DNA of 64,000 nt, from the NCBI GenBank assembly GCA_026413225.1, contig CM048553.1, positions 116,194,690 through 116,258,689 on the forward strand, read 5' to 3'. The position numbers were made by a program, and so were the translations under genes. Below the pieces are notes generated by a model. The model did not search any database. It was not told the DNA's origin and was given only the letters and a program-made list of their open reading frames with translations. Shown here piece by piece: positions 51,430 to 62,600 of the stretch. Source of the DNA: Otis tarda. Its lineage: Eukaryota; Chordata; Aves; Otidiformes; Otididae. The number at the start of each line of letters is the position of its first letter. Position 1 is the stretch's first letter.

Positions 51430-54400
51430 GTAAAGAAATAAAACCTTTCTTTCATCTCTCTTTCATGCTGTCAGAAGAAGACCACCTGGAGTTTGGGACA
51501 GTCTAACCACCAAACCAAAAGAGACATCTGAGTTTAGCATGCCTAAACACATACACACCTAGCCTGACAGTTGATACTGGCCTCCTTGATGTCTCTGAAA
51601 GGGTATATGAAATAAGCACTGACAGAATGGCCTAGATCCTGTGAGTTATGTCATCCATACTGATGGGGTTAAGACTTCCACCAATCATTGCTTTCCATCT
51701 CCTCTCCCTCCAACAACACACTGAAGTTCCTGGAGTCACCTCAAGGCTACTTAAATTCTCAAGAGGTGAACAAGACCCAATTTGTTAGCTACATGCTGGC
51801 CAGTCTTCTGGTGCTACTACTTGCATGTAGTAGGACGTGCAAGTATAAGTACATCCATTAAGGCAGAAAAGTATTAAAGCTTATTTTCCTTTTTCTACCT
51901 AAAATATTTAATTATTGCATAAAAGTACTAAAAGTTTTTGAAACTGTTGTCAATATTCTGGGTTTTTGGTCTTTGGCTTTTTTGTTTTGTTTTGTTTTCC
52001 AAAAAAAAAAAAGGTCATTTGAAGATCTTTTTAGCTTTTAAAATAGTAGCATCAGTAATGATTTATTTTTTTTTAAATTAAGAACTGTTTCTTGATTAAA
52101 ATTTATCAAATAATCACTGAACATATTTTTCCTCTAAAAGCCCTAGCTTTTACTAAATTATATTTTTTTTCTCAATAAAACAATGTGAGTGACATTGAAG
52201 GGGGCAATTAAATTAATTTATGGGCTGAAAATGTATCCCTTGCAATAGAATTGAAAAAAAAGTCAAATATTATTAATTATTTCTGAAAACTGAGTTTTCA
52301 CTTTTAGATCTGTTCTAGTAGTGTCTGGTTTTCCAGGTGGCTTTGGCAAAGATATAGAGATATCTCTTTTTTTCCACGGGAGAAGGCTGATAGATTAAAA
52401 AATTAAATATAAACTCTTGTGTAAAAAAAAAATAAATAAAAGGAGATTAAGTTGATAACATAATCACTGCTTCTCAAATTAATTTAGCGGAAAAAGTCTA
52501 GAGATAAAAGTTCTAAGCTACATACAAGAATTAATATCCAACATCACTATTATGTAGAAATTATGCAATTTTACTTACAGTGACAAAGAGTCAGATAAAA
52601 GTCAATATTGCTGCTCTTCAGCAGGCTTTTGAATATAAGTATGGTGCAATTCCTTCATAATATATATGTTAATGAATAATTTGACCATTAGAAGATTTTA
52701 TTTGTCTATTCATCTTACGATGTCTCCATGACTCCCTGTTACTACTTGAAAACATAATGACAATGTAATCTATGAAAAATTGCCTGCATAGAAAAAAGAG
52801 AAGACATACCTACAATAATTTGATGGTTTCTTCTAATATGTTTTTTATGAATCTCATGTATTTCTTCTTTCTATTTCCCATTTAATCTTTTAATACTATG
52901 TATTACTGATGGTATCAATTCCTTGGGATGGAGGCTGTATTTTGTTGTGTCTTTGTACAGTACTTAGCAAAACAGGCTATTTGTCTAAGGCTTCTAGACA
53001 CAATAGTAGTGGTAAATAACACTTGTCATTGTCTGCTGTCCCTTTATACATATGATTTAATTTCATTTATTTCTTCCCACTAAAAAGTTCAATACCATTA
53101 CAAAACTACAGTAAATTCTACATGCTTAAATTTACAATAATGTTATTCATAGCAACAAAATTATCAAGAGTTTTTATGTCAGTGATATTTAAAGATCGTT
53201 GTTCAGAAGCAGTAATGTAGAATGAGATGCAACAGCTTGTATGGGTTGCAAATACAACTGTGTATAAATGTTTTATATCATGCATAGACATAGCTATTTG
53301 ATGAGGGAATACCTGCCATTAAAGCCCAAATATATTTATTGACACTGGTGTCTGCAGTGTTACTGTGTAGATTAGGCATTCTGCCAGCATTTTGTTAATA
53401 ACTTGATGCTTAATTGGTAGGGTTTTAGGTTTACGGCTTTGCTTTTTGATTGATATAGTATTATATGACCAGATATTCAAAATAAACGAGATTCAAGTGA
53501 ATGTCATTTTTGAATGTCAACAGTTCTTACCAAAAGTGAAATATACAGCCTCAATAATTTATACAGAATTTAAAAGCTATATTTTTCTGAGTAAAATTTT
53601 CTGATCTTTTAAAGAAAATATGATATACTCTGTTTTTGTCTTGTTTTGGTATAATCACTGACACATGCAGGTCTTTGCAAAAACCGTACTTACATAAAAA
53701 TTATGGATTTGTTTCACTTACAATTTAGTTTTTAATTTCTAAAGACATTTCATCAAGTATAGTCATTAGTACTTTATTGTTAAAACACAAAATTTTAACC
53801 AGTGCTTCCAGGAAAAAAAAAAAATCAAGTAAGAAATATGCACTAAAGAGATGAAAAATAAAACATAAAAATGCAGTTCATGTGGATGGATGTATAGTTC
53901 ACATGAGTCAGCCAATTGAAACAAATTGAATTTTGATGCATTATATCACTCAATACTTCATTACTTTGCCCAGCTTTTGACTTAAATATCAATCCGCATT
54001 CTTAGGGCTATTCACCTTAAACTACTTTCCAGTATGTCTATTGTGCTTTTGCCTTACATTTCTTTCTCCTCCAAATATTTTTTTTGACACGGGTATCTTG
54101 AGATGCATTTCCCAGAAGAATTTTTCCTCCAGCCGTCTTTATCTGAGAGGTGTTTCTCAAAAGAGCTGGGTTTTTTTTCTCTGAATCAGTAGTAAGCTGA
54201 ATGTCATCACAGGATTTTTTTTTTCCCCCTGCTGCTACAATCTTGTAATAACCCCCTGTTGTTAAATCCATTCTAATACTGGCTCAGGGTCTTGTGATGC
54301 AGCCAGTACTTGCTTAACTAATATTAGCAGAAAGATGGATTGTGCACGTGTTGCAAGTGGATTTAACCTTCAAGAAAATAACAGTTTTTACTTGGCAAGA

Positions 54401-54829
54401 ATCTTGTTCCAGATCTTTCTTTACTTGATTCAAAAGTTAGTGACAGAAATCAGCCACCCATGTGAGGTACAAACCAAATGGTTCATTGAAGCTGCACCCT
54501 ATGTTGCATCCAGGAAATTTTTAACAGTTTGAACCTTTCTAGAAGTAAGACATTACATTGTTTTTGGTGGCTATCATGTTCTTCCTGAATTCTCTATCAT
54601 ACAGTCCTGATGTAGAGGCTTTTTTACTTTTGCAGGATGATTTTCATATCACTTGCTATCATATGCTCATATATTGACACATTTTTTACTTGGTAGAGAC
54701 ATTAACTTCTGTGTACACAGGCCCATTGTTTCTGTTGAGAGATAGGAATATCCACTCATGCTAACTTTGCAGTCTCTCTTCCAGGATTTTTTTCCTGCAA
54801 GAAAAATATGTGTGAGCCCAGCAGAATGT

Positions 54830-55140
54830 CCTGCCTTCTGCTGAACGCCTGCTGTCACCTCAGCTGTACCTGCAGCAGCACACCCACCAGCTCATGGGAG
54901 CCGCCTTACCGCAGCAACCAGGCTCTAGCGCCAGAGTCACATGCTTGTTGGTTCCCACTGTGAAATCTCCCTGTGCCCCTCTGTAAATTATCACGTGAGA
55001 GACCCTTGAAGGAGTTACGGTACCTACACAGGAGATCGCAGCACTGCGTCAGGGCTGTAACTCAGTCCCAAGAGCAGCGTTGCTTGCTGGCAGCAAGACA
55101 GGGCAACAGGACATGTTGCTGCCACAGGTTTGTGTCACAC
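54830..55140. other. GC-richer, CpG-bearing patch of unknown nature
   Basis: Within otherwise CpG-poor DNA this stretch has roughly ten CpG pairs (for example gccgccttaccgcag, tcacgtgaga, ggagatcgcagcactgcgtc). It matches none of the repeats I know. A 106-codon plus-strand frame (54973-55293) overlaps it but starts with GTG and has no known motif. It could be a regulatory element, an old GC-rich repeat or an exon. Confidence 0.35.
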
Positions 55141-55841
55141 ATCTCCTACATAACAACAAAAATAACTCTCCTTTCGCTCTGTCTTTTTGCTTTTGGCATG
55201 TTTCTACTTTCCCTTTTCCCATATTCAAAACTCCCTTTTGTCATATCCAAAACTTTGAGTGGATACGTCTACCTACAAGACTGCAAATTATGACTACACC
55301 TGAATTCTTTATTCAGCCTGTCTTTGTAGTTGGGGAGAAAAGCAGACACTTCAAGAGAAAATTTTTTTTTACCGTAAGTCTAGAACAGGTCAGATGAACC
55401 ATATTTACAAGAGCATTTGTCTCTATTGATTATAAGCATTTGGGGAGTGTGTTCTAAACAAAGATGTCTCCATTGTAGATAAATCTAAATTTCTACAAAA
55501 TCAATTTCACTATATAACCTTAATTTCCTTACTTAACTGTGAAACATGTGATGTCCTTCTTTTTGTACTTCCCAGTTCCCATAAATAGTACCCAAATAGG
55601 AAGAATATGTTCACATTCTCACTCTATAAGGCATTACTTTCATAAAAGTCTTTAAAATTCATCTTTGAGAAGGAGATATATGATACTGAAAATAAAGGCA
55701 CAGTCTTTTCTCACCCTGCACGTAGATCTTATATTTAGTAGCAATTATTTGTCAACTATAGGAACAATAAAACTCAAAGGCAGAAAACCGAGAGCTTTAG
55801 TAAAATGCTTGAACTGAAGAGTAAGACCAGACTTCAGCTTG

Positions 55842-55963
55842 ATTTGAATAAAGATTAGATTTCTTGTATCTGATGTCTTTGGTTTGCACATAAAGAATTT
55901 GTATTGCAGAAGAAATATCCGTTTTACTCAGTAATACACTTAGCCACTAATTCATAGCGAGAC
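55842..55963 (+). repeat. Left copy of a diverged ~120 bp dispersed repeat
   Basis: This segment aligns, in the same orientation, with 59552-59682. The best block is 24 identical bases (55903-55926 and 59615-59638, starting attgcagaag). Looser matches occur upstream (gatttcttgtatctgatgtc against gatttattgtttctagtgtc, then tttgcaca in both) and downstream (gcgagac in both). The family is unknown to me. Confidence 0.7.
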
Positions 55964-56436
55964 TTGACTCATTAAATACTTAAATGCTCTATTTATTATA
56001 AATTGTGTTTTCTGGTGTTAGTGCCTCTTTATATTTATATTTCTGCCTATTTGGAAGTGTTCTCAGTTGTGTAATGGTTGCACATATTTTTTACTTTCCA
56101 ATAGAACATCAGTGGAACTGACTATGGTTTGCATAATCTGAACAGAAACTTCAATTTTAATGAAATAAATTATAAATAAGAGCCTTTGAACTAGTACTTA
56201 ATTGTTTAGTGGTACCACCCGGTATGATGATCTGTCACAGTAGCGTTAATGAGGAATTTTTCAGCCTTTGGTGATGGAAGAAGTGTTAAAGCCACGAGTC
56301 AGTGGATGAATCTGCTACTGAAATATCAGTTTGACAGCCTTTCAAAACATTAAAAGAAGTTGTTTCTCATCTAAGAAAAAAAAAAGAAAGCATGGCACTT
56401 TCCTGATCGCTGCTTCCCACTATTTTGTTTTGCATA
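55964..56436. other. Unique AT-rich non-genic DNA
   Basis: I see nothing recognisable in this short spacer between the dispersed repeat and the CR1. Confidence 0.6.
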
Positions 56437-56835
56437 TAGAATCATAGAATTATAGAATGGTTAGGGTTGGAAGGGACCTTCAAAGGTCATCTAGTCCAAC
56501 CCCCCCTGCAAGGAGCAGGGACATCCCCGACTAGATCAGGTTGCTCAGAGCCTCATCCAACCTGGCCTTGAACATTTCCAGGGATGGGGCTTCCACCACC
56601 TCTCTGGGCAACCTGTTCCAGTGTTCTACAACCTTCACTGTAAAAACTTTTTTCCTAATATCCAATCTAAATCTACCCCCCTCTGTTTTAAAACCATTAC
56701 TCCTTGTCCTATCGCAACAGGCCCTACTGAACAGCCTCTCCCCATCTTTCTTGTAGGCCCCCTTGAGGTACTGGAAGACCGCTACCAGGTCTCTGTGGAG
56801 CCTCCTCTTCTCCAGGCTGAACAGCCCCAACTCTC
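56437..56835 (-). mobile_element. CR1 LINE, 3' part (split by an LTR insertion)
   Basis: This is the 3' end of the minus-strand CR1 that resumes at 57966. The left edge has the octamer tail (agaatcatagaattatagaatgg), followed by ggtcatctagtccaac in reverse. The minus strand encodes the C-terminal ORF2 segment without a stop: [51 protein letters not shown], ending at a stop near 56531. The break at 56835 falls inside the word aactctctcagcc, which is continuous in the CR1 at 5879-6340. The LTR therefore interrupted a CR1 already in place. Confidence 0.96.
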
Positions 56836-57965
56836 TGTCGTAGTTCAGCCCCGATCGGGACCAGACTACGCAGTCTCTCTCTCGCTCCCCCCACCCTCCG
56901 AGAGAATAGGAGGAGATGATATAAGAAAAATGGCTCAAGGTTTGAGATAAGGACAGAGAGAAATCCTTAAAGTTACCGTCACGGGCAAAACAGACTCGAC
57001 TTGGGGAAAAACACTCATTTATTTCTAAAATTAGCAGGAGAATGAGACAGGGAACAAGATAACTTCCCTCCACCCCTCCCTCTTCCCGGGCTTAACATTA
57101 GCTGTACTACCTACCCTCCCGAGCGGCACAGAGGGGAAGAGGGAATGGAGGGTTGTGGTCAGTTCATCACGCGTTGTTTTATGCCGCTGTATCATTGTCG
57201 GGGGAAGAACTCCTTGCATTCCTCTTCTGCTCCAGCGTGGGGTCCCTCCCACAGGCCACAGTCCTTCGTGAAACTGCTCCGGCGTGGGTCATCTCTTCCA
57301 CGGGGTGCAGTCCCTCCAGAACAGCTGTCCCAGCGGGCCCTCCACTGGCCACAGCCGCCTTCAGGCCTCCACCTGCTCTGGCGTGGGGTCCTCCACAGGC
57401 TGCAGGTGAATCTCTGCCCCTCCGTGGACCTCCATGGGCTGCAGGGGGACAACCTGCTCCACCATGGTCTTCACCATGGGCTGCAGGGGAATCTTGGCCA
57501 GGAGCCGCATTACTCCTCCCCCTCCTTCTGAACTGATCTTGGCGTCTGCAGCCGTTCCTCATAACAGGCTGGCAGACGCCTCTCAGGATCCTTTTTACAC
57601 CTTATTCACTTCTCATCTCCTCTCCACTTCTTGCAGCCAGGCTGGGCCGAGTCGGGCCCAGTTGGCTGCCCGGCGGGAGGCCAGAGGATGAGGCCTGCAA
57701 GGCCCACAAGGCTCGTGCCTCCCCCTCTCTGCCCCCCGCTCAGCTGCTTCACATCTTCTCCTCCTCTTTTTCTGTTTTCCCCTTCTTAAATACGTTATCG
57801 CAGAGGCGTTATCACGGGACATTCTGCTACCAATTGGCTTGGCCTTGGCCAGCAGCAGGTCCATCCTAGGCCCGGCTGAGTCCACTAAACAAAGGGGAGC
57901 AACTTCTAGCAGTTTCCTACAGAAGATACCACCTTAGGCCCCCCCTCACTAACAAAACCAGAACA
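56836..57965 (-). mobile_element. Solo LTR, avian ERVL-like, family A, inserted in CR1
   Basis: This 1130-base minus-strand LTR is the second family A copy. It is flanked by ctctc on both sides (56831-56835 and 57966-57970). Removing the LTR and one ctctc restores the uninterrupted CR1 wording seen near 6261-6282, so the 5-bp duplication is well supported. The TATA-like block (gataacgtatttaagaagg on the minus strand, about 57784-57803) is the same as in the plus-strand copy, and an AATAAA lies at 57018-57023 in reverse. It has no interior and looks structurally whole as a solitary LTR. Open frames of 120-130 codons in the GC-rich middle are repeat artefacts. Confidence 0.95.
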
Positions 57966-59049
57966 CTCTCTCAGCCTGTCCTCATAGGAAAGGTGCTCCA
58001 GTCCTTTTATCATCTTTGTGGCCCTCCTCTGGACCTTCTCCAGCTGGTCCATGTCCTTCTTATGTTGGGGGCTGGACACAATACTCCATGTGGGGTCTCA
58101 CCAGGGCAGAGTAGAGGGGGAAAATCACCTCCCTCGACCTGCTGGCCACCCTCCTCTTGATGCAGCCCAGGATGCGGTTGGCCTTCTGGGCCGCAAGAGC
58201 GCATTGCTGGCTCATGTTGAGCTTCTCGTCCACCAGCACTCCCAAGTCCTTCTCCTCAGGGCTGCTCTCAATCCATTCCCCACCCAGCCTGTATTTGTGC
58301 CTGGGATTGCCCTGACCCAGGTGCAGGACCTTGCACTTGGCCTGGTTGAACTTCATGAGGTTGGCATGGGCCCACCTCCCCAGCCTGTCAAGGTCCCTCT
58401 GGATGGCATCCCTCCTGTCCAGCGTGTCGACGGCACCACACAACTTGGTGTCATCGGCGAACTTGCTGAGGGTGCACTCTATCCCACTGTCCATGTCGCC
58501 AACAAAGGTGTTGAACAGGGCTGGGCCCAACACAGATCCCTGAGGGACGCCACTCGTGACCGGTCTCCACGTGGACAATGAGCCATTAACTACCACTCTC
58601 TCTGAGTGCGACCATCCAGCCAGCTCCTTACCACCAAGTGGTCCATCCATCAAACCCATGTCTCTCTAGTTTAGAGAGAAGGATGTTGTGCGGGACAGTG
58701 TCAAAAGCTTTGCACAAGTCCAGGTAGATGATGTCAGTTGCTCGTCCCTTGTCCACCGATGCTGTCACCCCGTCATAGAATGCCACCAAATTGGTCAAGC
58801 CCGATCTGCCCTTGGTGAAGCCATGTTGGCTGTCACCAACCACCTCCTTGTTCTCCATGTGCCTTAGCGTGGTTTCCAGGAGAATCTGCTCCATGACCTT
58901 GCCAGGCACAGAGGTGAGGCTGACCGGCCTGTACTTACCCGGGTCTTCCTTATTCCCCTTTTTAAAAATTGAGGTTATGTTCCCTCTCTTCCAGTCATTG
59001 AGGACCTCACCATTTCTCAAATATGATGGCCAGTGGCTTGGCAACTTCA
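57966..59049 (-). mobile_element. CR1 LINE, reverse transcriptase part (5' part of the split copy)
   Basis: Read on the minus strand from 59049, the element shows the RT core in order: [77 protein letters not shown] (motif A), [15 protein letters not shown] (motif B) and FADD (motif C, 58450-58461, both aspartates kept), then [19 protein letters not shown] and [11 protein letters not shown]-type sequence. The open frames 59050-58628 and 58659-58060 are in different phases, so a shift lies near 58640. Compared with the 27532-28663 copy, about 8 bases (ttctggag) are missing near 58072. The 5' end is truncated at about 59049, where a 30-bp palindrome begins. With the 3' part at 56437-56835 the original insert was about 1.5 kb. 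Confidence 0.96.
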
Positions 59050-59079
59050 TCAGTGACTGAATATATATTCAGTCACTGA
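59050..59079. repeat. Perfect 30-bp palindrome at the CR1 5' junction
   Basis: The arm tcagtgactgaatat meets its exact reverse complement atattcagtcactga with no spacer. All 15 base pairs match. It starts where CR1 homology stops (cttcatc in this copy against cttcgtccgcc in the CR1 at 1-448), so it marks the truncation junction. Confidence 0.97.
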
Positions 59080-59551
59080 ATTCTTACGTGCTACTTAAGT
59101 GAGAAGCATTAGAGCAGCGTCTATGTTGAGTAAACACAAAATACTAATTGCAGTTTTGGGGGAATATAATTTAGTCTTCTGTACAAAGAGCAGTACTGGA
59201 AAACATTTCTCTCTGTACAGTCTATACCAGCAGATGACTGAGGGCTAGGATCTTTTTTTTAAAATGTAGTTATTGTAGACAGCTAGTCTGAATTTGTGGT
59301 TACAGATTTATTTTGAAGTTACAGATTATGGGTATTCTTGATAAATGTCAACTCCATTTCAAAGCAGATTGCAGATTCTTAGGCCTAGATTCTCAAGAGA
59401 TAAGGGATACCTCTGTAGGTAAATTAAGTACCACAAAATTATGAAAATTTCTAATTATCTTCCTTCTGTCTTCCTTCTACAGGCCAGCATAAATAATATC
59501 ATGCAATGGCTCATACAGCTTGACAGGTAGCCAACTGTTCATATTCATAAC
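59080..59551. other. Unique AT-rich non-genic DNA
   Basis: I see nothing recognisable in this spacer. Confidence 0.6.
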
Positions 59552-59682
59552 ATTTGAGTAAAAATTTGATTTATTGTTTCTAGTGTCTTACATTTGCACA
59601 AAAAAATCATTGGCATTGCAGAAGAAATATCCGTTTTATTCTCTAATTCACTTTACTGCTACGCCTGTTTATTGAGCGAGAC
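59552..59682 (+). repeat. Right copy of the diverged ~120 bp dispersed repeat
   Basis: This is the partner of 55842-55963, about 3.7 kb away in the same orientation, sharing a 24-base identical core (59615-59638) and looser flanking similarity ending at gcgagac. Confidence 0.7.
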
Positions 59683-62600
59683 CAGATGTTTCTGAGGTGC
59701 TCTGAGTACAGCTGTGTCATGACCTGAGATATTCCAAAGCAATAGAGTGTGTTTTGGAGGTAAGAAATAGGCTGAAATCTACATTTTATGTCACAAGCTG
59801 GAATCTACATCTCACCTAACATTCAGAGTATCTTGTTCTTCAGGTTTTTTACAATCTGAGATCTTATCTACCTTTAAAACCATCCTCCATGACTGTATTC
59901 GAGTCCCACTGAATAAGAAATTTATGTTCCAGTTAGCTCAGCCTTGTAAAACTTGGAACAAAATGACATAAACTGGAAATAGTGTATTCATGGTGCACAG
60001 AGGTTACATTCTATAAGAAGCTAGTTTAAGGATCTACCATACTGCAAAGGTTACTACCTTTTAACCCTCCCATTTTTTCTGGTAACACAGAGTCTTTATT
60101 GAAAATCTGATATTAAACAAGCAGTGACCAAATAAATCTATTATAATAAGGAATGTATCTGTTGCTTCTAATTAGTTTTTCTTTTTAGAGATTGATTCTA
60201 TTGAAGTAAATGTAGCTTTTTAAAATATAACTTTCAAAGTGCATGTCAATCCTATGTTTTGATGGAAAGATGGAATAAAATATTAAAAAATTAGTGTTTT
60301 TCCTCTTGGAATAGTTTTGCTTTATTTTTTGCACTCTACTCATTTTATCATGCTGAATGTACCTCAGCTATGAGACACCTTCGTTACAATTTCCTTTCTT
60401 GGACTGCTTTGGAAAAGCTTTCTTCACTGCTTTTCATGCAAAACTTGCAGCTTTTGTAGAGGTTGAGCTTAGCAGAATGTCAAGGCCAAGTCATTCATTA
60501 GGATTTTCCAGCAGTCCATACTTTATCTTAATCTGACTTTTTTTTATTATTATTTAATAAACTGTTCTAAGAACCAATATAAAGATAGTAAAAAAAGTAA
60601 CTCAATCAGAGTACATTCTAATTTTCTGATTATGTGATCATGGGTACAATAGAAAATGTGGAAGAAAAAGCAGTAAAATACAATGGAACCTATTTAATTT
60701 ATACTGGAAGAGTCATCACAGCATCAAGTGCATGAGCAAACCACAAACTAAAGGGTCACTGAAATGGCAAATGTTCTTGAAAAGCTAAAGTACCTTTACA
60801 GTGTGAGACCTCATAACTACACTCTCTGTGAAGTGGAGATAATATGGATTTTAGATACTTTTCTACTTATTGATAATGAATATGCTGCTACAGGATGCCT
60901 TATTGATGGAAAAATATTACCTGTCTAAATCATATCAGCCTATTTCTTTCTGCCTCTCAGGCCCTCAGACAGCACTGGATGGAAGCACTGCTTGTTAGTT
61001 TACTTGCTTTCTACCTCATTTCCTTCCTTTACTTTTTTCTTCTATTCTAGGAAACTTAGACCAAATGTCTAGTTTCACACAGCCTCCTGCTGAGAAAGAT
61101 CTGAACATTTTTGTTTATTTTGTGTTTGTCATTTTTTCTGAACATCCTGTGTTTATTTTTTACTGGCAGTTTCACTCTTTCAGGAGACTGCAGATGTGAT
61201 AAGAGGGTGTAGATTTAAAGACACGACAGTGTGTGAGTAAAAATCCCAATGATCTTTTTTTCGCCATTTCCAAGGATAACCAAATTTTAAGTATGTATCA
61301 GTATTCCATAAGAATTCTGTTCCAGAGCATCCAGATATGATGATGAATATATCATAAAAACATATATATCAACAACCTCACTTCTTAGTATTCTTCCTCT
61401 GTCAGGAGAATGAAAGTTGCTACATTACATTTCAGAAGGTTATCAAAGTTAAGAGCATCTGTCTAATTCACGAGAGCATCCATCTTTCTAAGGAGAATAC
61501 AAGGGCTAAAGTTTTTGGTCCATCCATAGCACGAAGTAATTTTTCCATCTGTTATTGCCTGGTTAACCAGGAGCTCAGCAACTGAGGTGGGATTGCAAGG
61601 CTACAGAATTTGTAGTGCCAAGTGACTTCTATCTGGATAGTGAAGAAAAAGTAGATTAAGGTTTCCTTACAACAATATATGACTACTATTTAGCTTGAAA
61701 TTCTTTTCAGTGGTGAAAGAGTTATGTTACACATGTCTGAAAAGCAATATTTCTGTTTGCACAGCTACTAGTTTGAACTAAGTTCTGCCTCCCAGTTTTT
61801 GCAGTTTATTGAATGGTTGCTGCAGATATGAATATTGAATAGGAATATATTAGTATGTCTTCACAGTTATTACCTCACATAATGATTTTTAACACTACAA
61901 AACGTCCCATTCATCACAGGAATTAGGAGTTCATGTAGAATAAAAGAATATTATGAAAATTACTGTGTTCAAGGCTCATTTTTCAAATACACTGTTTAGG
62001 TCACAGAAAGGATTGCCAGAAACACTTCAAATGAAGGTTGCATACCTAAATAATTAATAGAAGATTAACAGAAATTACTTCTATTCCTTATCAATTATTT
62101 ACCCTTATTTATTTTGAAATATTTAAAATACAGCTGTCCAGAAATCTAGGTGCATTCAAAGATAATTTTGCTAGCAAAATTAATGTACAGGTTATCTTGC
62201 GCCATTTGCTACATAATCTTGAACAGAAATTTTTCTGCTCTCCCTCTATCACCAAACTTCCTTTTTCCATTTCCTCCATTTCCATTTCCTTTCACTGGCA
62301 CTTCATCCCGTGGGAAGAAATGAGAGATTTGAATTGAAGGACACTAAAATGCGGACCTAGGACAGCAAGTTCAAAGTGAAGAACTGAAAATGGTTTGCAT
62401 TTCTACATGACCACTAAACTGCCAAGACTCTTACCCCAAGTGTTTCATCTGGTGTCTATTAAGCTGAGAGAGAAAATGCCAAACTTACTGAAGATAGCTT
62501 TGTTATAGAGCTATATAGAGTATTAGATGATGTATTACTTAAAGAATCAATTCTGCAGATAATTTATTTCCCATGATGGTATTGGTGACCCTGAATTTTA

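Larger units (their letters stand above)
48798..55841. other. Unique AT-rich non-genic DNA
   Basis: No supported gene. It contains an AATAAA plus A-run (49059-49088), a 23-bp tandem duplication (49157-49202), a 12-bp hairpin (51402-51429), a (TTTTG)n run (about 51979-51998) and a CpG-bearing GC-richer patch at about 54830-55140. Confidence 0.55.

Noticed and set aside
51816-51835. Near-palindrome ctactacttgcatgtagtag
   Set aside because: It has two mismatched positions in 20 and is short. This is expected by chance in a window of this size.
56531-57073. A 180-codon minus-strand open frame that runs from the LTR's end part into the CR1 coding remnant
   Set aside because: The LTR part is not coding, and the CR1 part is simply its open ORF2 C-terminus. 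The fusion is an accident of the insertion phase, and I see no evidence for a gene.
57145-57885. Open frames of 73-128 codons in the minus-strand family A LTR
   Set aside because: Same GC-rich LTR middle as in the other copy; no protein family resemblance.
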